Shown here: positions 50,594-59,181 of the stretch, in pieces | How the letters are laid out: the number at the start of each line of letters is the position of its first letter | Position numbering within the stretch: position 1 is the first letter of the stretch | NCBI RefSeq assembly: GCF_025060895.1 | Contig: NZ_JANZKV010000121.1 | Span: forward strand, 1 to 64,000 | Direction: 5' to 3' | Length of the DNA: 64,000 nucleotides | Origin: Stieleria sedimenti | GTDB lineage: Bacteria; Planctomycetota; Planctomycetia; Pirellulales; Pirellulaceae | Program-made: the position numbers and the translations under genes | Notes under the pieces: generated by a model | Seen by the model: only the letters and a program-made list of their open reading frames with translations | Databases searched by the model: none | Told to the model about the DNA's origin: nothing

Positions 50594-51610
50594 TCATTCC
50601 GCCTCCTTTCTTCTGGCGACGACCGTCGCGCGGACCGGCCCCGGGTAGCCTTCGATCGTCTTGGAGGAATCTTGCGGGTCCAGGAAATCGGCGAGCGACT
50701 GAAAGGTCATCCAGTCCGTTGAACGTTGTTCATTCGTGTCGGTCGGGGTGATATCAATGGTCTTGATGTCTTCGAAACCAGTCCGACGCAACCAGCGAAA
50801 CAGCATCTCCAGCGAGGGGATGAACCAGACATTTCGCATCTGCGCGTAGCGGTCTTCCGGCACCAGCACGCTCGGCTGGTCGTCTTCAATGATCAGCGTC
50901 TCAAGCACCAGTTTGCCGTCGGGGACCAGGGCACCGGCCAGACTTCTCAAGTGATCGATCGGACTGGTCCGGTGATAGAGCACGCCGGCGGAAAACACGA
51001 CGTCGAACGCGGCGAGTTTTTCGGGCAAATCGGTGTCGACCATCGGCAGCACGAAATGGCGACGTGGCCTGGTCTCGTATCGATCAAAGACTTGGAACTG
51101 CATCAAGAACCGCAGGATCGGGTCGAGCCCCATCACGATCGAAGCGCCCGCCTCCAGCATCCTCCAGCCGTAGTAGCCGTTGCCACAGCCCACGTCGAGC
51201 ACCGACTTTAGCTTCAGATCGACGGCCCGAGCGATGCGATTCCATTTCCAATCGGACCGCCACTCGGTATCGATCGGCACCCCCAGAAACTCGAACGGGC
51301 CCTTCCGCCAGGGGTGAAACCGCATCAGGGTTTCGCGTAACGCGATGGGATCGCCGCCCGGGCCGACGACCCGCACCCGACCGTCGCTGTAGTCCAGCTG
51401 GCGACCTTGGCCAAACGGCAGGTCAGCCAGCGCGGCCACCCAGCGTTTCAGATCCCCGTTGGTGGGTTGGTCCAACCGCCGCGCACAGATTTCGGCAACG
51501 GAATCCGCAAAGGCATCGTGCCCGCGTTTTCGCAGCCATTGGTCCAGTGGCCGGCGATCGAACCAGTCGGGAAGCTGGGGGGTGTCGTTGGGCACTGGTT
51601 TCTTCACCAT
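50594..51610 (-). CDS. cmoB: tRNA U34 carboxymethyltransferase
   Basis: 338 residues from the ATG at 51610 (a TTG two codons upstream is possible). CmoB transfers the carboxymethyl group of carboxy-SAM to 5-hydroxyuridine 34, giving cmo5U in tRNAs that read four-codon boxes. Signature stretches: FHPWRKGPFEFLGVPIDTEWRSDWKW, methyltransferase motif VLDVGCGNGYYGWRM, GLDPILRFLMQF, VVFSAGVLYHRTSPIDHL and YAQMRNVWFIPS. Length is close to the E. coli enzyme (323). The partner cmoA lies 98 bases upstream on the same strand, separated by a dispersed repeat. Best known from Gammaproteobacteria, so its presence here is of interest. Confidence 0.93.
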   Translation of the reverse strand: MVKKPVPNDTPQLPDWFDRRPLDQWLRKRGHDAFADSVAEICARRLDQPTNGDLKRWVAALADLPFGQGRQLDYSDGRVRVVGPGGDPIALRETLMRFHPWRKGPFEFLGVPIDTEWRSDWKWNRIARAVDLKLKSVLDVGCGNGYYGWRMLEAGASIVMGLDPILRFLMQFQVFDRYETRPRRHFVLPMVDTDLPEKLAAFDVVFSAGVLYHRTSPIDHLRSLAGALVPDGKLVLETLIIEDDQPSVLVPEDRYAQMRNVWFIPSLEMLFRWLRRTGFEDIKTIDITPTDTNEQRSTDWMTFQSLADFLDPQDSSKTIEGYPGPVRATVVARRKEAE

Positions 51611-51635
51611 TCGCAAGAGTTGATGTCACCCTGCT

Positions 51636-51672
51636 GGCAGGGAGGGTGACTTCGGTTGTGTCGATACCAATG
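51636..51672. repeat. Copy of the dispersed GGGAGGGTGACTTCGG element
   Basis: GCAGGGAGGGTGACTTCGG followed by GATACCAATGC repeats the block seen at 41353-41386, and a second GGGGAGGGTGACT lies at 51679-51690. It sits between cmoA and cmoB inside a likely operon, where it might affect the relative level of the two proteins. Confidence 0.6.
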
Positions 51673-51708
51673 CTGCCGGGGAGGGTGACTGACGAGGCCA
51701 CCGCCGGT

Positions 51709-52452
51709 TCAGCTGGGCGTCGATTTCACGGCCAGGATGGAGGCAAAATTGAAACATTGGAACCAGGGCGCGACGACGCCGAAACCGACGTCCTTCAGTC
51801 GATCCGTGTGCGTGGGGATCGATTCGGGGACCAGCGTGTTCTCCAGCGAAGTCCGTTTCTGGGCGATCTCCAGTTCGCTGTAACCGCAAGCGCGTTTGAA
51901 ATCCAAGTGCAGATCGGTCAGCAGGGATTGCTGCCCGGGATCATCGAAGCACACCTTTTCACTGAGCAACAGGCCTCCGCCGGGCACCAGCGCATCGAAG
52001 CACGCTTGGAGCAATCGGTGACGCTTCGCCGCGGGGACAAATTGCAGCGTGAAATTCAGCACGATCATCGAGGCGTCGGACAGGGCGATGTCACAAAGAT
52101 CGGCCAGATGAAGCTCGACATCACAGGCATCCGGGCCGCCGGATGCCTGGTCCAGTCGTTTCCGCAGCCGGTCGATCATCGCGGAGGAGTTGTCGACCGC
52201 ATGAATCGTGACGTTCGATGGGGCCTGGTTGCGAATCAGCAGCGTCGCCGCACCGAGTGAGCAACCGAGGTCATAGACGTTGGTATCGGGGCGAACGAAT
52301 CGGCCGGCCAACTGTTCGATGACCGAGAGGATGGACGCGTATCCGGGGACCGATCGCGAGATCATGTCGGGGAAAACGTCGGCAACATCGGCGTCGAACT
52401 GAAATTGCCCGACACGGTCACGCGGCAAGGAGTAGAGGTTGTCGCGAGACAT
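51709..52452 (-). CDS. cmoA: Carboxy-SAM synthase
   Basis: 247 residues. CmoA converts SAM and prephenate to carboxy-SAM, the donor used by CmoB. The opening FQFDADVADVFPDMISRSVPGY is the family hallmark; VYDLGCSLGAATLLI is the SAM-binding loop, followed by HAVDNSSAMIDRLRKRL and MIVLNFTLQFVPAAKRHRLL, LLLSEKVCF and HLDFKRACGYSELEIAQKR. Length matches E. coli CmoA (247). Its ATG overlaps the stop of the diadenylate cyclase-like gene by one base (TGATG), a sign of coupled translation. cmoB follows downstream. Confidence 0.95.
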   Translation of the reverse strand: MSRDNLYSLPRDRVGQFQFDADVADVFPDMISRSVPGYASILSVIEQLAGRFVRPDTNVYDLGCSLGAATLLIRNQAPSNVTIHAVDNSSAMIDRLRKRLDQASGGPDACDVELHLADLCDIALSDASMIVLNFTLQFVPAAKRHRLLQACFDALVPGGGLLLSEKVCFDDPGQQSLLTDLHLDFKRACGYSELEIAQKRTSLENTLVPESIPTHTDRLKDVGFGVVAPWFQCFNFASILAVKSTPS

Positions 52453-53402
52453 CAGTCATCGCCACTGGCGCTCGGGGGTTTGAACGAGATTTCCTGCCAT
52501 TTGATGCCCTTGTCCATCGGCTCAATCTGCATCTTCAAGAACCCATTTTGATACAGCCGGACGGTGCCGGTGGACTGGCTGACGACGATCGCGACGGCTT
52601 TGGTGCGACGTGTGATCGCGGCGGCCGCCCAGTGGCGTGACCCCAGGCCCTTGGACATGTTCAGATCTTCGTGCAGCACTTCCAACATTTGGCGGCTGCG
52701 TTCGATCGTCCCATCGGCATTGATCAGAAACGCACCGTCCAACTGGGAGAGTTCTTTGGCGTCTTCCTGAACCCTGGCGTCAAACAGGTTGCGTGATTTC
52801 TTGTTGTAGCCGCGGAACGGGTCGACACCACTATCGCTGGCATGTTTGAGCACGCTGCGGGTGTCGCCGACGACGAACAACGCCCCGACCGGTTTGCCTT
52901 CGCGGCCTTCGACACCGATCTGGACGCCCAGATCGACGACGACCTTCAACGTTTTTAGCGGGACGCTGCTTTCGAGTGATTGCAGGTCGCGTGTCGTCAG
53001 CCGACGCATGCGTTCGTCGAGTTTCAGATGACTGATGGAGTCCAGACGGCCGGAGGTGAATCCGCCATAGATCGCGACGATTTCGTCGTTCGGTTTGATG
53101 AACTCATCGGCAGCCGCTTCCAGCAGGGCGTGCTGCAAACGTTCCAACAGCGGTGCTTTTTCCTTGTTGAGCGCGACGGGTTTCAAGCCCGCTTCGGCGG
53201 CCCCATCCAATTCTTCGATCGAGTCGACGGCAACGACCAGGGGCTTTTCAAATTCATGCTTGCCCATCAGTTCGGCCAAACGCTGCCAATCGGTCGCCCC
53301 TTCGAGCAGCAACACGATCGCGTCGGCAGAAATCGCATTGACCAACGTGAACGCCGATATGAGCATCGCCGTGTTGTGTTTGGTCAATCGGAGAGTTGCC
53401 AT
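52452..53402 (-). CDS. Diadenylate cyclase-like (DisA_N/DAC domain) protein
   Basis: 316 residues from the ATG at 53402; a GTG at 53459 would add 19. The C-terminal half is a DAC domain: VVVDLGVQIGVEGREGKPVGALFVVGD, SQLDGAFLINADGTI with the DGA motif (222-224), and GLGSRHWAAAAITRRTKAVAIVVSQSTGTVRLYQNG in place of the usual RHR motif (255-258 read SRHW). DAC enzymes make c-di-AMP from two ATP. The loss of the last Arg of RHR may change activity. The N-terminal 160 residues form an alpha/beta domain like the pyruvate-kinase-alpha/beta type found in archaeal DacZ-like proteins (IVLLLEGATDWQRLAELMGKHEF). Soluble. Overlaps cmoA by one base. Confidence 0.85.
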   Translation of the reverse strand: MATLRLTKHNTAMLISAFTLVNAISADAIVLLLEGATDWQRLAELMGKHEFEKPLVVAVDSIEELDGAAEAGLKPVALNKEKAPLLERLQHALLEAAADEFIKPNDEIVAIYGGFTSGRLDSISHLKLDERMRRLTTRDLQSLESSVPLKTLKVVVDLGVQIGVEGREGKPVGALFVVGDTRSVLKHASDSGVDPFRGYNKKSRNLFDARVQEDAKELSQLDGAFLINADGTIERSRQMLEVLHEDLNMSKGLGSRHWAAAAITRRTKAVAIVVSQSTGTVRLYQNGFLKMQIEPMDKGIKWQEISFKPPSASGDD

Positions 53403-53601
53403 AGCGCCGCAGAAATCAGAAGGGAGGGCAGGAAGCGTGGTCTCTAAACTGTAGCTCACCGTTAAAATCCCGCCCAGCCAGCGCGCGCGTTCCGCCCCGT
53501 TTTTTTCGGTTTACTCTGGCGGTCGGACACCACATCGCCGCATCAAATTTGGTCGAAGTCGTGGTTTGCGGTTAACGCACCGAGAGCCTAGACTCGACAG
53601 C

Positions 53602-54210
53602 ATGAGTACGGCGCGAAAACACGAATTCATTTCGGTCCGAGACTACCTGACCGATGAGGAGCTTTCCGACCAGCGTCACGAATACGTCGCAGGGATCGTC
53701 TACGCCCAGGCCGGCGGGACCAATCGCCACAATGCGATCGCGACCAATGCGACCGTCGCGCTCGCCAACCGACTTCGGGGAACCGCCTGCCGGGCATTCA
53801 ACTCGAATACCAAAGTGCGGATCCGAAACGCGACGGGCACACGCTTCTATTACCCTGATGCGATGGTCGTTTGCCGGTCGACCCCCCCGGGTGATTCCCA
53901 CCAAGACGAGCCCGTGTTGATCGTCGAGGTCATCTCGGAGACCACTCGGCGGATCGACGAGGGCGAAAAACGCGAGGTCTATCTGGAGACTCCGTCGCTG
54001 GCCGGTTACGTGCTGGTCGAGCAGTCGTCGCCTTTGGCCGTCGTCTACCAGCGCGGCCGGCAAGTGGGTGGCGACCAGGGGTTTCAGCGATCGATCGCCA
54101 GCGGGCTTGATGGCGTGATCCAGATTGACGAGATGCCGCTGGGACTGACGCTGCGGGAATTCTATGAAGACGTGGAACTGGGGGAACCGGATTCCCCGGA
54201 CCGATCATGA
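53602..54210 (+). CDS. Uma2 family (DUF820) endonuclease-like protein
   Basis: 202 residues from the ATG at 53602; the frame is open from 53566. Marks of Uma2: ISVRDYLTDEELSDQRHEYVAGIVYAQAGGT, NTKVRIRNATGTRFYYPDAMVVC (PDA with the metal-binding Asp) and VLIVEVISETTRRIDEGEKREVYL (E-V catalytic Glu and the KREVY helix). These belong to the PD-(D/E)XK nuclease fold. Uma2 genes occur in large numbers in planctomycetes and cyanobacteria; their role is unsettled. The stop codon overlaps the next start by ATGA. No antitoxin or transposase is adjacent. Confidence 0.9.
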   Translation: MSTARKHEFISVRDYLTDEELSDQRHEYVAGIVYAQAGGTNRHNAIATNATVALANRLRGTACRAFNSNTKVRIRNATGTRFYYPDAMVVCRSTPPGDSHQDEPVLIVEVISETTRRIDEGEKREVYLETPSLAGYVLVEQSSPLAVVYQRGRQVGGDQGFQRSIASGLDGVIQIDEMPLGLTLREFYEDVELGEPDSPDRS

Positions 54211-54968
54211 AACGGACCTTCTTGGTTTGCCGACGCCCGGGACAATTCGCGGCCACGCTGATCCCTGTCACCCTGATCACGTTGCTGACGTCGATCGGTT
54301 GCCGTGACCGATCGACACCGGCGGAACTGGCGGGGCAGGTGGAAGTCACGCCGGCTGCCGAAGTCGACTTTGCCGGCCAACTCGCCCGCGGGCGTTCCGG
54401 GCAATCCGATCGGATCGAACTGTCGCAAACGCCGATCGACGACAGTCAGCTGAAGGCCTTCACCAGCGGTGATGATTGGCTGGAAGTGCTGCAACTCGAT
54501 GCGGGCGTGATCGGTGACGAGGGGATCGAGTCGATCGCCGCGTTGACCCAATTGTGGCACTTGCGATTGCGAAATTCGCCGGTGACCGATCGGGGGCTGA
54601 AGACGATTGCGCGGTGTCCTTCGATTCAGATCTTGAACCTGCCCCACTGCGACGCGACGGCCGATGGCGTCGCCGAGCTGGCGGCGTTGCCGGATCTACG
54701 CAACCTGCGTCTGGGTGGGGCGCGGCTGGGATCCGACACGGCCGCCTCGGTCGCTGGGATCAAAAGTTTGCGAAACGTGCATCTGATTGGTGTGCCGATC
54801 GACGACCAGGGATTGCGGCAGATCGCTTCGCTGCCCAAACTCCAGTCGCTCTATTTGGACGATAGCGCGGTGACGCAGTCGGGGTGGGACTGGTTGTTCG
54901 AAACACACCCGCGCCTGCACGTTCACGTCAACCAACAACATCTCGACCGTGTGAACCAGAATCATTGA
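54207..54968 (+). CDS. Leucine-rich repeat lipoprotein
   Basis: 253 residues. Lipoprotein signal peptide LIPVTLITLLTSIGC. Residues about 65-240 carry LRR units of the bacterial type: LEVLQLDAGVIGDEGIESIAALTQLWHLRLRNSPVTDRGLKTIARCPSIQILNL, then LRNLRLGGARLG, LRNVHLIGVPIDDQGLRQI and LQSLYLDDSAVTQSGW. It is likely anchored to a membrane and binds a partner on its curved face. Both ends overlap neighbours: ATGA with the Uma2 gene and TGATG with the M24 peptidase gene, so the three are probably translated together. Ligand unknown. Confidence 0.88.
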   Translation: MKRTFLVCRRPGQFAATLIPVTLITLLTSIGCRDRSTPAELAGQVEVTPAAEVDFAGQLARGRSGQSDRIELSQTPIDDSQLKAFTSGDDWLEVLQLDAGVIGDEGIESIAALTQLWHLRLRNSPVTDRGLKTIARCPSIQILNLPHCDATADGVAELAALPDLRNLRLGGARLGSDTAASVAGIKSLRNVHLIGVPIDDQGLRQIASLPKLQSLYLDDSAVTQSGWDWLFETHPRLHVHVNQQHLDRVNQNH

Positions 54969-56053
54969 TGAACGACAGAATCCGGAAACTCAGTGGCCAG
55001 CTTTCGACGCTGCAAGCCGACGCGTTCTTGGTGACCAACGAGATCAACGTCACGTATTTGACCGGTTTTACTGGCGACAGTTCATCGCTGTTGGTGAAAC
55101 CGACCGGCCAGTTGATGCTCAGTGACGGTCGTTACAAAGAGCAGCTCGAAGAAGAGTGCCCGGGATTGGCCGTTGAAATCAAGTCGCCGGCGGAAAAGCC
55201 GATCGATTTCTTCTGCCAGGTCGTGGCCGGATCCGGGGCGACTCGCATCGCGGTCGAGGCCGACCAGCTGACCGTTGCGCAGCTGAGCCAGTTCAGAAAG
55301 CACCTGCCCGATGTCGAATGGATCGAGACCTCGGGCGTGATTGTCGGTCATCGCATGATCAAAGATGCCGAAGAGATCGAGATCCTGCGCAGCGCGGTGC
55401 GGATCAACGAGCGGGCGCTCGAATCGATTTTGGCCAAACTGGGGCCGGACTGGACGGAACAGGAGATCGCCTACGAGCTGGAATCGACGATTCGGCGGCT
55501 GGGGGCGACCGGGTTCAGCTTTGAACCGATCATCGGTGCGGGGCCTGGGGGTGCGAAACCGCATTACCGCAGCACTCAGACGGTGATCGGCGATTATTCG
55601 ACGCTGCTGGTCGACTGGGGCACCAAGCTGGGGGGCTACGCGAGCGACATGACCCGCAGTTTCCATTTCGGCAAACCACCGGCGCGTTTTTTATCCGCCT
55701 ATGAAGCCGTCTTGGAATCGCAGCTTGCAGCGATTGATGCGATTCGTCCTGGCGTGGATGCGTCAAAAGTGGACGCGGCGGCGCGAAATGTCCTGAAAAA
55801 AGCTGGCTTGGATGAATACTTTGTGCACGGACTCGGCCACGGGGTGGGACTGGAAATCCATGAGATGCCGCGACTTTCGGCGGTCAGCGAGGACGTTCTT
55901 GCCCCAGGCATGGTGATCACGGTCGAGCCGGGCGTGTATTTTGGTGGCGAATTCGGAATCCGCATTGAGGATGACGTTTTGGTGACAGAGACTGGGCACG
56001 AGGTTCTCAGTCAAATGCCAAAGGGACTCGATGATTGTGGGCTGATCCTGTAA
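54968..56053 (+). CDS. M24 family Xaa-Pro aminopeptidase
   Basis: 361 residues from the ATG at 54968. N-terminal creatinase-like domain (LQADAFLVTNEINVTYLTGFTGDSS) and C-terminal pita-bread domain with all five metal ligands: Asp216 (LLVDWGTK), Asp227 (SDMTRSF), His291 (GLGHGVGLEIHE), Glu320 (VEPGVYF) and Glu334 (RIEDDV). It removes N-terminal residues before proline; cytoplasmic, two metal ions. The order peptidase, accB, accC is the same as in many bacteria such as Bacillus, where efp lies between; efp is absent here. Its start overlaps the stop of the LRR lipoprotein gene. Confidence 0.93.
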   Translation: MNDRIRKLSGQLSTLQADAFLVTNEINVTYLTGFTGDSSSLLVKPTGQLMLSDGRYKEQLEEECPGLAVEIKSPAEKPIDFFCQVVAGSGATRIAVEADQLTVAQLSQFRKHLPDVEWIETSGVIVGHRMIKDAEEIEILRSAVRINERALESILAKLGPDWTEQEIAYELESTIRRLGATGFSFEPIIGAGPGGAKPHYRSTQTVIGDYSTLLVDWGTKLGGYASDMTRSFHFGKPPARFLSAYEAVLESQLAAIDAIRPGVDASKVDAAARNVLKKAGLDEYFVHGLGHGVGLEIHEMPRLSAVSEDVLAPGMVITVEPGVYFGGEFGIRIEDDVLVTETGHEVLSQMPKGLDDCGLIL

Positions 56054-56092
56054 AACCTCGCCCAATCTTTTTTTTTCGCGATCGAGATAGGC

Positions 56093-56563
56093 ATGAGCAA
56101 AGGCAAACAACCGGGCGACAACGTCTTCGATTTGGAACGCATCCGTGACATCGTGAAGCTGATGGAAGAGCACGATTTGACGGAGGTGGATTTGCAACAG
56201 GGTGACGACCGGATCAAACTCGGTCGCGGCGGTCCGGCGGCGGTTGCCCCGGCGGCGGCTCCGGTACCGGCGGCCCCCGCGGCAGCGGCTCCGGTTGCAT
56301 CGGCAGCGGTCGACGACGGATCCATCACCATCAACGCGCCGATGGTCGGGACGTTCTATTCCAAGGCGAACCCCGAGGCCGAACCGTTCGTCCAAGTGGG
56401 ACAGATGGTCAGCCCTGACACGATCGTCTGCATCGTCGAGGCGATGAAGGTGTTCAATGAGATCCCCGCTGAATGCAGCGGCAAGGTCCTCGAAGTCCTG
56501 GTGGCCGACCAACAAGCGGTCGATTTCGGAAAGCCGATGTTCCGGATTCAACCCAACCCCTAG
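56093..56563 (+). CDS. accB: Biotin carboxyl carrier protein of acetyl-CoA carboxylase
   Basis: 156 residues. N-terminal helical part ([35 protein letters not shown]), a flexible Ala/Pro linker (about 48-73), and the biotinyl domain (75-156) with EAMKVFNE; Lys119 is the biotin attachment site. It carries the carboxyl group between AccC and the AccAD transferase in the first step of fatty acid synthesis. Length is normal (E. coli 156). accC follows after 136 bases. accA and accD are not in the window. Confidence 0.97.
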   Translation: MSKGKQPGDNVFDLERIRDIVKLMEEHDLTEVDLQQGDDRIKLGRGGPAAVAPAAAPVPAAPAAAAPVASAAVDDGSITINAPMVGTFYSKANPEAEPFVQVGQMVSPDTIVCIVEAMKVFNEIPAECSGKVLEVLVADQQAVDFGKPMFRIQPNP

Positions 56564-56699
56564 TCAATCACCTCGGCCCTTCAGTCATCGCGTCGGCCCA
56601 TCGCCACCGGGTCGCCGGGGTGCCAACCGTCGGATTCAACGCGACCGCGATTGCCCAGGTCGCTGCGCCGCACCACCTCCGGGTACGTCAGAGAAAGCT

Positions 56700-58046
56700 G
56701 TGTTTGAGAAAGTATTGATCGCCAACCGCGGCGAAATTGCGGTTCGAATCATCCGCGCGTGCCGCGAGATGGGTATTCAATCCGTCGCCGTGTATAGCAC
56801 CGCCGACGCCGATTCGATGCACGTCCAGTTGGCCGACGAAGCGTATTGCGTGGGCGGACCGAAAAGCTCCGAAAGCTACCTGAAGATCGACCAGATCATT
56901 GCGGCGGCCGAGGTCAGCAATGTCGACGCGATTCACCCCGGCTATGGGTTCCTGGCCGAGAACGCGCATTTTAATGAAGTCTGCCGCGAGAGCGGTTTTG
57001 AATTCATCGGCCCGAGTCCGGCGGCGATGGAGAAGTTGGGCGACAAAAACACCGCCCGCTCGATGGCGATTGCCAGCGATGTCCCCGTGGTACCCGGCAG
57101 CGATGGACTGATCGAAGACGACAAGGCGGCGATCACGACGGCCAACAAGATCGGATTTCCGGTTCTGATCAAGGCCACCGCCGGCGGTGGCGGCAAGGGG
57201 ATGCGGGTCGCGGAAAACGCCGAAGCGTTGGAAAAAGCGCTCTCGCAAGCTCGCACCGAAGCTCAAGCGGCGTTCGGCAATGGCGGCGTCTACCTGGAAC
57301 GTTACATCGGCTCCCCACGCCATGTTGAAGTCCAAGTGATTGCCGACCATCACGGCCATGTTTGCCACCTGTTCGAACGGGATTGCAGTGTCCAGCGTCG
57401 ACACCAGAAACTGATCGAAGAAGCCCCCAGCCCGAATCTGCCCGACGAAAAGCGAAAGGCGATTTGCGACGCCGCCGTCCGCATGATTCGTGGTGCCGAT
57501 TACAGCAATGCCGGAACGGTTGAATTTATCGTCGACCAGAACGACGACTTTTTCTTCATCGAGGTCAACGCGCGGATCCAGGTCGAGCACCCGGTGACCG
57601 AAATGATCACGGGCATCGATCTGATCAAGGAACAGATCCGCGTCGCCGCCGGTGAGGAACTGTCGTTCACCCAAGATCAGATCGTCGTCACCGGACACGC
57701 ACTCGAGTGCCGCATCAACGCGGAGAACCCCGACAAGAACTTCATGCCCAACCCCGGAACGATCACGAAGTTCTATGCCCCCGGTGGCCTCGGCGTGCGA
57801 TTCGATTCGCACGTCTACGGCGGCTACACCGTTCCGCCGCACTACGACTCCATGATCGGCAAACTGATCGTGCATCGCCCGACGCGTGCAGAGGCGATTG
57901 CGACGATGCGACGCGCGTTGGCCGAAATCCAAACCGAGGGAATTTCGACCACGGCCAGCTTCCACGACAAGGTGCTTCAGCATCCCGAGTTCGTTTCAGG
58001 CAAGCACGACACCAAATTCGTCGAACGCGAATTCACGGGCAAATAG
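56700..58046 (+). CDS. accC: Biotin carboxylase subunit of acetyl-CoA carboxylase
   Basis: 448 residues from a GTG at 56700, giving [25 protein letters not shown], the standard N-terminus; the frame is open further up to 56457 but overlaps accB. ATP-grasp enzyme: [13 protein letters not shown], the glycine-rich loop [45 protein letters not shown] and [20 protein letters not shown] are present. It carboxylates biotin on AccB with ATP and bicarbonate. The length fits (E. coli 449). The next gene begins 4 bases after its stop codon. Confidence 0.97.
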   Translation: MFEKVLIANRGEIAVRIIRACREMGIQSVAVYSTADADSMHVQLADEAYCVGGPKSSESYLKIDQIIAAAEVSNVDAIHPGYGFLAENAHFNEVCRESGFEFIGPSPAAMEKLGDKNTARSMAIASDVPVVPGSDGLIEDDKAAITTANKIGFPVLIKATAGGGGKGMRVAENAEALEKALSQARTEAQAAFGNGGVYLERYIGSPRHVEVQVIADHHGHVCHLFERDCSVQRRHQKLIEEAPSPNLPDEKRKAICDAAVRMIRGADYSNAGTVEFIVDQNDDFFFIEVNARIQVEHPVTEMITGIDLIKEQIRVAAGEELSFTQDQIVVTGHALECRINAENPDKNFMPNPGTITKFYAPGGLGVRFDSHVYGGYTVPPHYDSMIGKLIVHRPTRAEAIATMRRALAEIQTEGISTTASFHDKVLQHPEFVSGKHDTKFVEREFTGK

Positions 58047-58050
58047 TCTC

Positions 58051-59181
58051 TTGGAAAACGCACTGATCGGATGGCTGATTGCATTGGCGGTGATTCCACC
58101 GATGGCGATCAGTCTGGTCAGTCTGTATCCGGTGCGTCGCAACGCCGTGCGGCTCGGCTTGGTCGCCGAACCGGTCGGCCATAGTACCCACACCCGTACG
58201 ACGCCCCTGGGCGGCGGCATCGGTATCTGGTTGGGGATCATGATCCCCATGACGCTCGGCACCGCGTTGGTCTTGTTTTCCAATCGCATGCCGATGGTCG
58301 CCGGCGCGCTGCCCGAATCGATCGTGGGCTATTTCGACGGCATCTCTTCGCGTCTGCCGCAGCTCTGGTGGTTGCTCGGTTCGGCCACGGTGCTGTTTGC
58401 ACTGGGGATTTGGGACGATCGTCGCGGCGCCCCCGTGCTGTTGCGGTTGGGCGTCGAATTCGCGGTCGCGGCGTTCGTGGTGTATTACTTGGATTTCGGA
58501 TTCACGGCATTCATCGGCGCGGCCTGGCTGACCAAGTTGTTGTCGGTGGTTTGGATCGTGGCGGTGATCAACTCGTTCAACATGCTGGACAACATGGATG
58601 CGCTCAGCGGAGGGGTGGCCGCGATCATTGCCACCGCGATGGCTGCGGTGATGCTGACCACGCCGAGCCCTGGTTCGACCGAGCCGCAGCTGTTCGTCGC
58701 CGGATTGCTGTTGTCGGTTGCCGGATCGCTGCTGGGATTTTTGTGGCACAACCGCCCGCCGGCAAAGATTTTCATGGGTGACGGGGGCAGTTATCTGGTC
58801 GGTTTTTTGATCGCCGTTTCGATGTTGATGGCCACCTTCGCCAGCCCGCCGCGTCCGCACGCGGTGCTCGCGCCGCTGTGCGTGATGGCGATCCCGATGT
58901 ACGACATGACCACCGTGCTCTGGATTCGCATCCGCGAAGGCCGTAGCGTGTTCGTGGGAGACCGCAGCCATTTTTCGCATCGGCTCGTTGACTTGGGGCT
59001 TTCACGAACCCAAGCCGTTCTGACCATTCACCTGGTCACGGCGACCTGCGGATTGGCGGCGTTGTTGCTCGTGCACGTCAGTGTGCTACAAGCGGTCGCG
59101 GTGCTGGGAATCGTTGCCTGTATGTTGTTGTTGGTCGTGATTTTGGAATCGACCGGATGGCAAAAACAAAGCAACGACTAA
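58051..59181 (+). CDS. WecA/TagO-type polyprenyl-phosphate sugar-1-phosphate transferase
   Basis: 376 residues, taking a TTG at 58051; the first in-frame ATG (58102) would cut the first membrane helix. About ten hydrophobic helices. Catalytic marks of the family: GIWDDRRG (metal-binding DD), INSFNMLDNMDALSGG, KIFMGDGGSYLVGF (Asp nucleophile region) and the cytoplasmic HFSHRLVDLGLS loop. Such enzymes load GlcNAc- or related sugar-1-phosphate on undecaprenyl phosphate, starting O-antigen, teichoic acid or exopolysaccharide. TPLGGGIGIWLG near the N-terminus is also typical. It begins 4 bases after accC and overlaps the O-antigen-ligase-like gene by 25 bases, so polysaccharide initiation and a polymerase or ligase step are linked. 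Confidence 0.9.
   Translation: MENALIGWLIALAVIPPMAISLVSLYPVRRNAVRLGLVAEPVGHSTHTRTTPLGGGIGIWLGIMIPMTLGTALVLFSNRMPMVAGALPESIVGYFDGISSRLPQLWWLLGSATVLFALGIWDDRRGAPVLLRLGVEFAVAAFVVYYLDFGFTAFIGAAWLTKLLSVVWIVAVINSFNMLDNMDALSGGVAAIIATAMAAVMLTTPSPGSTEPQLFVAGLLLSVAGSLLGFLWHNRPPAKIFMGDGGSYLVGFLIAVSMLMATFASPPRPHAVLAPLCVMAIPMYDMTTVLWIRIREGRSVFVGDRSHFSHRLVDLGLSRTQAVLTIHLVTATCGLAALLLVHVSVLQAVAVLGIVACMLLLVVILESTGWQKQSND

Noticed and set aside
56688-57983. 431-codon minus-strand frame opposite accC
   Set aside because: Shadow of a strongly conserved gene; composition is Arg/His/Asp-rich without any protein family pattern.
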